From assembly GCA_964036045.1 (NCBI GenBank), contig OZ038385.1:57091919-57155918 (forward strand): a stretch of DNA of 64,000 nucleotides, in the 5' to 3' direction. Under the pieces are notes generated by a model, which saw only the letters and a program-made list of their open reading frames with translations, made no database searches and was not told the DNA's origin. This stretch comes from Eutreptiella sp. 'Long Island Sound 2002'. Taxonomy: Eukaryota > Euglenozoa > Euglenophyceae > Eutreptiales > Eutreptiaceae. Positions within the stretch are counted from its first letter, which is position 1. Each line of letters starts with the position of its first letter. Positions 56,269 to 64,000 of this stretch are shown here, piece by piece. Both the position numbers and the translations under genes were made by a program.

Positions 56269-56608
56269 CTCCTCCTCTCCATTGCACCGCCTGACAGTTC
56301 GCATCACCGAGACACCACAAGCCACACTCCGTTTGTGTGTACTCGTGGCACCACCCGGCACCGGGCCCGGGCGCGACCACTTCATTCCGCTCCGAGCACA
56401 CGCCGCCGGCGCTTCGTTCGAATTCGCTGCTGTTGGCGAACACCACGTCTGTGAGCCACGTGAGCACGCGGCTCCCACGCACATAAACGTAATGGGAGGC
56501 GGTGGGGACCAGTACAATCTCCTCAGTCCAATGGCGGATGTAGCAGTCGGATGCAGCCCAAACAACCCCCAAACAGTTGGGGTCGCTGATGCACCAGTCT
56601 AAGCACTC
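56269..56608 (-). CDS. Giant receptor exon 2: two PAN/Apple-like cysteine clusters
   Basis: Residues about 73-186. The first cluster reads ECLDWCISDPNCLGVVW and then a Cys in DCYIR; the second reads CHEYTQTECGLWCLGDANCQ. This spacing (CxxxC, five or six residues, C, then an aromatic-hydrophobic strand) is the PAN/Apple signature, a disulphide-knotted fold used in extracellular protein or glycan binding. The acceptor is GCTTCTGCACAG|GAG with a good pyrimidine tract, and the donor GAGGAG|GTGTGT leaves phase 1. An upstream AG (about 56.73 kb) would extend the frame but breaks phase with exon 1. Confidence 0.75.
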
Positions 56609-56850
56609 CTGTGCAGAAGCAGGCAGTGGGCTCACACACCTGCTCTCTTCACCTTGGTCACTGGGATTAGCTGGTCTGAGTAACTGTGCTGTGCCTCCTG
56701 ACTGAGCACTGATCCCGACAAACTGGCATTTGGCACCTGCGGGCATGTGCAATTTGTGCTGCATCCGCAGCTACGCCTCCCTGACGACAGCCCCGATCGC
56801 GACGCAACCCAAGAGCCTGTAACCTAGCACTCCGCTGCTGCCGTACCTGC

Positions 56851-56960
56851 ACTCTATGGAGTAGGCGGGATGCCTCACCCTCCCCTGTTTCGCTAATTAG
56901 CCGCATGCTCGATGCCAAAGATGTCGATGTGAGACGGAACCCACTGTATTTCAATACAGG
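56851..56960 (-). other. Possible unplaced exon between exons 1 and 2
   Basis: The minus strand reads GFRLTSTSLASSMRLISETG, then EGEASRLLHRVQ, up to a good donor, GTGCAG|GTACGG. The natural acceptor (GAAATACAG) leaves a one-base start that does not fit the phase-0 end of exon 1, so it was left out of the model. It could be an exon in an alternative transcript. Confidence 0.22.
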
Positions 56961-58484
56961 CTCCCATAGATACCTGTGTGCGACCTCCCCCGACGACGTA
57001 TACCGGGTAGGCCGCCTCCAAACCACCACCCACTCTGTAACCCCCTTCACTCCGAAAACACAACTATGCGTAGGGCGTTACCCTCTGGCTTTTGTCGCAG
57101 TGCATGATGTGCTGCACGTAGCTCCATCCTGTTGTTGGCTTGCTCTTCGTCCTCTGGTAGAACAAAATACCATTTTGCCGACCCCCCTCCCCGCTGCTAC
57201 TGAAATGAGACCTCCTGAAAAACCCCCTTCTCTTCCTCCAATTCCCCGTTCTTGCCCGCCCTCTGCTCCTGTTTCCAACGCGGTACCAAAGACAAGGCGG
57301 TAGCAACAGAAGGGCAACATGCGAAGATGTGTTGGGTTGGGGTGGGACACGGCCACTGCTGGCAGTCAAGGTTCCCACAGTCCTGGCCCATACCTGTGGG
57401 ACACGGCTGGTACCAACGCACCACGCGGTCCGTTGCAACTCCGGCGAGGGTGTCCCTTCCAGACGGTGAAAATGAGAGGGGCGGGGGGTCTGGAAAACAG
57501 GTTCGAAGGGCGAGACCTTATGTTGAAATTGGTTCAGGAGCAGATTGCACGAGAAAAAGATGGCGAAACAGATTTGCCTCGACCACTTTTTTGAGCAACT
57601 TCAGACGTCCCGCGATGGTTTTGGTGGGCCCAGCCTTTGAAACCTGATTTGAGGGGGGAGGCCCAGGGAAACGGGCCCTCACGGGAGTTGCAGTGGACCG
57701 CAGGCCATGTCTGGTCTGAAGGCCGGCAGGACTGTCTACTGCCCCTTATCCCTGCGTACCGCGAGGGAGCGGGAAATACGCCATTTGTGGACCGAGGGCG
57801 GTTGGGAAGGGCACGTCGACGGACGAGGTGGCGCACAACGGTCGGGCACCATCGTGGGCACCGGGTTCCCCAGGGTCTATTGGTGGTGCGCAACGGCAGT
57901 GGTGGTGTATTGGGTGAGGCCCTGTGTAAAATTCATGGTGCTTCGCATAGGCCCCCTTCCGAGGGACGTGGACGGTGCCCTGCTTGCACGAATATCTCCT
58001 CTATCCACTTAAAATCAGCCGCTGCAGCCTTAACAATGCGGTGGCGGAGAAGGGCTCGGTCCAGGAGACCGGTACGGTTGCAGCAGTGCAGAGTAGTGTG
58101 GCTTCGTGGAGTATGCGGTTGGCGCGTGGAGCGGTGCAGCATCCGAGAGTTGTGCAGATGTAGAGCAAAGTTATCAACGCAGTGCAAAAGAACCGAAAGG
58201 AACCAAAACAAAAGGCTCATGACGTTTGTGACAATGGGGCACACAACTGATAGGGCATTCACACAGCCCTGTGTGCATGCAAACCTGTCCGCAGCTATGC
58301 TTTGCAATGCAAAAGAGAAGAATATTCGTTAAACCGACACGCATTTGCGGCTATTTGCTCCTGAAGGTCCTGAAGGTCCTGAAGGTCACACCTTTTCTGC
58401 ACAAAATGTGTAATCAAAACTATCGTTGCATGCAACTTAGGCAGGTTTCAGAAAAGCAAAGGTTGTGGGAGAGGGCAGTCGCAC

Positions 58485-58700
58485 CTGTTGTGTATAGCTG
58501 CGGCACCATGCGGGGGCCGAGAGCACCTCCACTCCGGAGATGAAGCAGCTACCGCTTTGTACAGCGTACATGAATGTATCAACCATCCCTCTCAAGGCCG
58601 CATTCGGCAGCCACTGCTCTGGATGTGGGTACACAGGTACCAGCAACGCGTCAAGAAGCAGAACACCGATGATACACCATGGGATCTTCCATGGGAACAT
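58485..58700 (-). CDS. Giant receptor exon 1: start codon, signal peptide, first PAN-like half
   Basis: This exon holds the proposed start (residues 1-72). The ATG follows an in-frame TAA two codons upstream, so the frame cannot extend further 5' without splicing. Residues 8-25 are strongly hydrophobic (CIIGVLLLDALLVPVYP), after a short basic start, as expected for a secretory signal peptide. The exon ends in frame (phase 0) at CAACAG|GTGCGA. Joining to exon 2 creates QQECLDWC, the usual helix-Cys pattern of PAN/Apple domains, which supports the junction. Three further cysteines lie in the mature part. Confidence 0.62.
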
Positions 58701-61700
58701 GCTTTAGTAGCCTGTAAATGGGAAGGAGGCATTTAGAGATCAGTAATTTGCCGTCGCAGTTGCACGTCAGCCTTGATGACGACTAAAGACTTGGTGCAAA
58801 TCTGTTAAACTTGTAAATTTGGGTCGCCACGTTTCGGTTCTTTTCACTGTCTCCCGTGGCTGACATGACCGTGTGTTGGGTGACAGGATGTGAAGGTGAA
58901 AGGAACGGAGGTGTGTCAACTCGGTTCAGCAATCCACTGCGTAACATATGATACAGGGGAGTCAGCAATTTAGACCATGTGGAGTTTGGGCATCTCACCC
59001 CAAGGCATGATTGGCATGTCGAATCACGCTGCTTAACAGCAAAAGGCCAAGTGGTAAATGTGGCGTCCGTAAACCCAATCTTGTCTTATTGCTTGGGACA
59101 GCAGAAATGCAATTGCATCAAATCAAATGAATCTACTGAAGTCTCCGGCCTTGTGATTTTACATCCAGGAGCAGCAGTTATGGCTGCACCCCTTGGTGGT
59201 CCTTAGTTTTTGAAGAAGGATTGTAGAAGTATGATGAAAAGACATAATGTAATGCACCCTATGATCAATCCCTCTGCATTTGCACGAACACATTCCCAGG
59301 CAGGGGCCAAGCTGCCACACAATGAGTGAATGAATGGATGAATGGTGGCTCCCCATATGGACCTAAATGTGCAGTAGTGCAATGTTTGCAGTCAAGGCCA
59401 GGGTTTGTGGAAGTGGTCCCACATCTAATTGGGGAGACAATTGGGGAGACTACAATGTACTTGGCGTACAGTGTGTACTTGGTGCGCAATGTGCTTGGGG
59501 CCGAATCATGTTCTGTGAAATAACACGAGTTAATCATTGATTAATAACCATTGAACTCGTCAATCGTTACGCACTTATCACATTGAAAACCAAACATATT
59601 GGGGTTCCTTGTTTCAAGGGTGACCGAATCGAGCCCTCACTCGTGTCTTGGGACCATGTGTATTGTATGCCATGCCATGCAGAAATCCGGAGAGAGGCGG
59701 AAATCCAGACCACACTGGAACCCGGCAATGTTTGCACAGGCCGGCTCGCCCAATATTCTTCCACGACAGCACCAGCCCCACCTCCACTCGCCAGACAGCA
59801 GGTGCACAAAATGATGGCCAAGCTTGTAAACTGCCAGCAGTAGCGCAATGATGGGCACTTAAACTGGAGAAAGCACTGTGGCCTACATATTGTCTACACA
59901 ATTGCATGACACAATGGTTAAACCACCCCCGCTTTGGCGCAAGGACCAGCAATGTTTCACCACTGAACCAGTAGGTGGTGTTTTCAGGCAAACAAGCGCT
60001 CTTCAACCAGGGGGCCTGTGCACAAGGCGGTCATTGCGCAAAGGAGGGTACCTTCCGGGACAAAATGACAACGCCACTCTGTCGTGCCACTGTATCAAAT
60101 CAGGTCATGACATCAGAACAGAAAGCGAAGATAGGGCAAAAGGGAATCATCACTTGCGCTGGAGGTGACGGTGACGGTTTGATAGCGCCCATGCAAACCG
60201 CACTGACTTGCAAACTGACTTCTTTTTTTTTTTTATTGCTGACACCAGACTGAGTTCAGGCCATCCGGCCTACGGTGTGCGTGGGCACTCAGGCCCAGAG
60301 GATATGTACAGCATGAATTGGGAAACCTACAGCTTCATGCGGACTGACTTGCGAACTGACTTCTGGTAGTACCCATATGCCCTCACAAGCTCCCCATGGC
60401 CTTGTGGGTCCCTCAATTGCCTTCAAAATGTTGCTGTTTGGGTGGGGGCTGCATCAGAGGGAATGCTGAACGCGATAAGAGGGGGACAACAAAATGAGGG
60501 GAAACTTGGGAGCGGGGTTAGAAAGAGAGAGTATGGTGGATATTCGGGTCAGGGCGTCGGCCCAGTGACAGATCTGGTAAATGTTCTTGCGCCCATTATG
60601 GGTGTATGCTGATGCTGCAGAAGGGTGCAGGTGCACTGCGCGTGCGCCAACAGCTGGGGTGGATGGGGTCTTCAAAACAGTTGTTCTGAAACCAATATGC
60701 AACGCCCGCCGGCACTTTGTCCTAGCGCAAAGGACTACAGGCGTTGCATGGTGCCTGAGTTCAAGCTGCGATGCACGCACGACCCTCAAGTATCTGCAAT
60801 TCATTTGAATTATCTACGAAAGTGGTGGAGTTCAAGGGAAAGGGAATGCGTTTGTCTGGCGATTTGGCATGCCCCACAATTCCGGCAGTGCAGGCAGCCA
60901 TGTCAGCGAATGCAGGGAAGGGGCCCTATCGGTGGACAGGGGCAGTGAGGTGAACTGAACCAAACTACGAACTTGCAAAATTTACCATCCCCCCCCCCCC
61001 CCCCCCGCCACGTGTAAGCCCGGCCAAAATCAGGCAAACGAGGGATGCCGGATGGTCGGCCACCAACAAACGTCGGTGGGTCTTATAATTCCGGCAGCGA
61101 ACCATTGACCTTCCTCCACTGCGAAAACCACACACTCGTTGAGCGTTCCACGGTATTTTCGCGCCAAGCCTGTTGGCGCAAGAACGGGTGGGGTGTCGCA
61201 CGCACACCCCCGCCCCCCCCCTTGCTACAGATGCTGGCGCACAAAGACGGCGCGACGGTCTTATTCCGGACGGAAGTGACGCTGCCGGGCGATCCGGCAG
61301 TATTGTCTCGTGTCCTGTGGTGTGGTCTCTGAGTGAGATATTGGTGTACCACAGGTTTAGGCACCGGGTTATGATGCCCATGAGAACACACCGCAAACTG
61401 GCGGTCAGCAGGCGGAGATTGCGGATTTTGGGGGGCAGGGGGCGGCGGGGTCGCCGAAAGGGTGCAAGCCGAGCACCTTTGCGGGGAGCCGATTACGGGA
61501 TTGGGAATGGGGGGCAGGCACTGGAACTGGGGATTGGCTGCATCATGAGCCCGCAGGCCGAACGTGTTGCACAAACACGATTGGGGCGTCACCCAACAAC
61601 AGCGGGCTCTACAGCAGCATGTCATTCAACCCGCTGAAGTCAAGCTCATTCAGCGTGTTCCTCCCAAAACCGTTGCTTTCCCATTTCCAATTCCAACACG

Positions 61701-63420
61701 AACCCGATGAGCTATCATTGAGCGCCACATTATGGGGCCAAGTTGTGCCCAAGGTACCCCCGCTTCAGTTGTCTAGACGGTGGCCGGAGCCCAGCAATCA
61801 CAGAGCAACACCGGAGCCACGGTGAATTTCAAGCAAATCAAGTCGGGTAGCAGAACAACTGAGTAAGAAAAAGATCTGGGAGGGCCCCAAACCGTGCGAG
61901 CATGTCTCCCCCCGACGTTGCCGCTACTGAACTTTGTTCGCTTCTTTTCGCAACGCCCGCAAGCAGCGACGAATGCGTAACACTCGGTGCTCCCCCAGCC
62001 CCCGGCATTGTGTCACACTTCCCACATCAGTGCACCCTCTAGACCTCGTGGTCAGGGGCGGACCTGTGAACGCCCGCAGGGGAGTGGACGCCACAAGGGC
62101 AGAATGCCGCCATTTTGAGCCGTCGGAAAGGCAGCCCTGTCTCACCCACAAAACTGCCTCACTCCCGCCCCCCCCAAATTGACCTCCAATAACAAGCAGA
62201 TCATACAAGAGACAAGGCACTGCATACGGGCCACACTACACCGCACCCATATTCCGCTTGAGGAGTGGCACGTGGGTACTATGGGGACCGGCAACCAAGT
62301 GTTGCATGTGCTGTTGATGAAAAGATTTCAGGTTTGCGTGGCGGGCGCTGGGGGGGGGGGGGGGGGCTCGGCACAGCCGATGTGCAGAACACTCGGGGCA
62401 ACACAAACTTCTGAAAGACACTGGTCAGTGTGGAAGGTGCCTTCCGAAGGCGGAGCCCTATTTCGCAGAGCTGCACTCAGGACCAGCCGCGGTAGAACAC
62501 TTTCCACTCGTTGCCACACAGCCCCCGTGTCCAAACATCTTTGCAGGTGTATTTGTTTGCCAATGAGGGCAAGGCTGCCGGTTGGTCCCTCCTGCATGTT
62601 TCATGTCAATCAGCCCACGTAAATGCGGAAATAAAATATATAAAAGGTCGGATCTCAACCCTGAATTCCAGAAGCATCACCATGGAAAATGGTACGAGGG
62701 CAGACATATGGAATGGCGCACCGGGTGGCAGCCTTCTGTCCCGTTGGGACCGATTCCCCCACCGTTGCAACAGCAAGGCATAGGGGGGGGGGGGGTTGCC
62801 AGGGGACAATGTCGATGGAGATAATTTCGGAAGGGGAAAATTTTGCCACCTCCAGGAATCCTGAAGCTTGCTGTTACTTCCTGGTACGGGGGGGGGGGGG
62901 AAGATTTAAGAGGTTTTTTTTTGGGATGACCAAAATTAAGGAGGTAAAAAATTGGTATTGCTCCTTAGAAATGAAGGAAAATTTTGGTATGAGGCCCCTT
63001 GTTGCTGCTTCCTAGTGGATGTTCATTGTGGATTCCGGGTGGGCTCTGGATGGTTACTGTTATTTCCTGGATTTCCATTTTTCGATTTCCATTCCCATTC
63101 GATTTCCTGCGTCTCATCTCTATGTTAGGCATTCACAATGCATGCAGCACACAGGAAACCCTCCCTGCAGCCCGTGTTTGATGTGCACAGCATGGCACAG
63201 AGAATCCTTAAAATTGAAGGAAAAATTTGGTACGAGGGAGGGCTTCGAAATTCGTCCAAATCAATTTTTTCACCCCCGAATTCCCCCCCCCCCCCGGTAG
63301 GCTCTGGATGGAAACAAACACATCTTTGTCTCTTCCCTCCGCCTCATACACCGCTTCCCTCCGCCTGGTGCACCGCTGCACATGTCTGAATTCACATTAC
63401 TCACCGGCGTCTGAAACTGT
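58701..63420. other. Intergenic region upstream of the receptor gene
   Basis: About 5 kb with no recognised gene. It includes three 9-base GGTCCTGAA units (58363-58390, just inside exon 1's intron side), a poly-T at 60220, C- or G-runs at 60990, 62350 and 62785, and three copies of GAAAATTTGGTA.GAGG-like sequence (62685, 62978, 63220). The receptor promoter should be here, but no TATA box or other motif stands out. Confidence 0.45.
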
Positions 63421-63431
63421 TGGTCACACGC

Positions 63432-63492
63432 CGCGAAAATTTCGCCGGGGGGGGATTTCGCCACTTTTCTTAACGGCGAAATTTTCCCCGCG
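63432..63492. repeat. Short inverted repeat near the right edge
   Basis: CGCGAAAATTTCGCCG pairs with CGGCGAAATTTTCCCCGCG across a spacer of about 26 bases, followed by a C-run of about 17. It lies between the stop of the upstream gene and the intergenic region. Confidence 0.7.
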
Positions 63493-63752
63493 AAATTGTC
63501 CCCTCCCGAACCCCCCCCCCCCCCCCGCCGATGAGGCCTGGGCACGGTCAGCATTCAATGACCCGCAGCAGATGCCCTGAAGACTGGAGCCCCCAGCGAT
63601 CCAAAGCCCAGCAGCCAGCCAATGCAAACGTCCCCAGTGCGCTGCTGCGCACCTGCTCCCGGCGATCCGCCTTGGGTTGGACCACAAAGAACATTGTGGT
63701 CTCGGCAGGTGTGCGCCCCCTCTGCATGTCACGGCCGCCCCTCCTCAGTGCC

Positions 63753-63988
63753 CTACGCCGCATTCTGTGTCAGCCCTCGCAACGGGTCCATGCAGAAGTG
63801 GAGGTACAGCTCCGCCTTCTCGTCCGCCGAAGTCAATAGGGCCTGCAACGCTCCCTCGTCCTCGAGGCAGTGCGGCTTCGTGTTATGCAGCTCCTCCAGG
63901 GCGGACTCAAGCTGCAGCTCCGCAGCCGACTTCGAGGGCTGGGGAATGGTCTTGTGCATTCGTGACAGCCACGGCTGGTGCATGTCCC
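63753..63988 (-). CDS. Last exon of an unidentified upstream gene (partial)
   Basis: A 236-nt terminal exon begins after CGTCCGCAG| and ends at TAG. It encodes about 77 residues: HQPWLSRMHKTIPQPSKSAA, then LESALEELHNTKPHCLEDEG and LTSADEKAELYLHFCMDPLR. The sequence is charged, helical and intracellular in character, quite unlike the neighbouring receptor. No family is recognised. The rest of the gene lies beyond the right edge. It is on the same strand as the receptor gene, about 5 kb upstream of its start codon. Confidence 0.6.
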
Positions 63989-64000
63989 CTGCGGACGAAG

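Larger units (their letters stand above)
13139..58700 (-). other. Locus of a 28-exon gene for a giant mosaic single-pass surface receptor (hand model)
   Basis: Exons were found as protein-like stretches on the minus strand, then bounded with AG acceptors and GT donors. The codon left open at each donor is completed by the next acceptor at all 27 junctions, and the total coding length (about 6,975 nt) is divisible by three and ends in a stop. The model gives about 2,324 residues: signal peptide, PAN/Apple-like, discoidin-like, LamG-like, PAN, PAN, MAM, Cys-rich, Thr-Pro linker, beta-rich modules, REJ-like, helical stalk, one transmembrane helix and a basic tail. Introns run from about 0.1 to 3.5 kb. 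Role as an adhesion or recognition receptor is inferred from architecture. Some splice sites (exons 4, 12, 14/15, 19, 28) have alternatives, and a skipped small exon cannot be excluded. No promoter motif was recognised. Confidence 0.7.

Noticed and set aside
57637-58332. 231-codon plus ORF
   Set aside because: Basic, Arg-rich composition without motif; antisense to the first intron of the receptor gene.
1-64000. CRISPR arrays, bacterial operons, rRNA, functional tRNAs, reverse transcriptase or transposase genes
   Set aside because: Looked for and not seen; repeats have no spacer structure, tRNA-like sequences lack paired acceptor stems, and no catalytic motifs of mobile-element enzymes were found.

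Overview
The window looks like a piece of a large, intron-rich, repeat-rich nuclear genome of a unicellular eukaryote, most likely an alga or other protist. No dense bacterial-style ORFs, operons, rRNA or functional tRNA genes were seen. The sequence is moderately GC-rich, with dozens of pure G or C runs of 10-22 bases, microsatellites, degenerate satellites and dispersed repeats. The taxon cannot be fixed from sequence alone. Canonical GT-AG introns with loose donors (GTGCG, GTGTG, GTATG, GTACG types), together with Thr-Pro-rich, PAN/Apple, MAM and REJ-like extracellular protein sequence, would fit a prasinophyte-type green alga or similar flagellate; this is inference.

Layout. 1-13138: no gene recognised. 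It holds a 170-bp tandem repeat at the left edge, a C-rich simple array, non-repetitive sequence with no recognisable gene, a 2.6-kb array of about 24 degenerate ~108-bp units (5.7-8.35 kb), a degenerate outlier of that family (9.1-9.4 kb), and one arm of a 270-bp dispersed duplication. 13139-58700, minus strand: one giant gene, which I reconstructed by hand from protein-like ORF segments, AG acceptors, GT donors and codon phase. The model has 28 coding exons and about 6,975 coding nt (about 2,324 aa) over 45.5 kb. 58701-63752: intergenic, no gene recognised. 63753-63988, minus strand: last exon (with stop codon) of a second gene that continues beyond the right edge.

The giant gene reads, N to C: signal peptide; PAN/Apple-like segments; a F5/8-type-C (discoidin)-like segment; a possible LamG/concanavalin-like pair of exons; two more PAN/Apple-like exons; a clear MAM domain split over two exons; a Cys-rich exon; a ~450-residue Thr-Pro linker built on a (GTNGGN)n hexanucleotide array; several beta-rich extracellular exons; a REJ/PKD-like beta region; an alanine-rich helical stalk resembling the region N-terminal to GAIN domains; one transmembrane helix; and a basic cytoplasmic tail. 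Codon phases agree at all 27 junctions in the chosen model, although some splice sites were picked among alternatives using phase. The predicted product is a single-pass, multi-domain cell-surface adhesion or recognition receptor. Most introns between the shuffled modules are phase 1.

The introns (up to about 3.5 kb) carry nearly all the other structure: five tRNA-like (SINE-type) sequences all pointing the same way as the host gene, a ~200-bp inverted repeat with a 1-kb spacer, long (GT)n, (ACC)n and GGGA tracts, short hairpins, and several two- to four-copy dispersed repeats.
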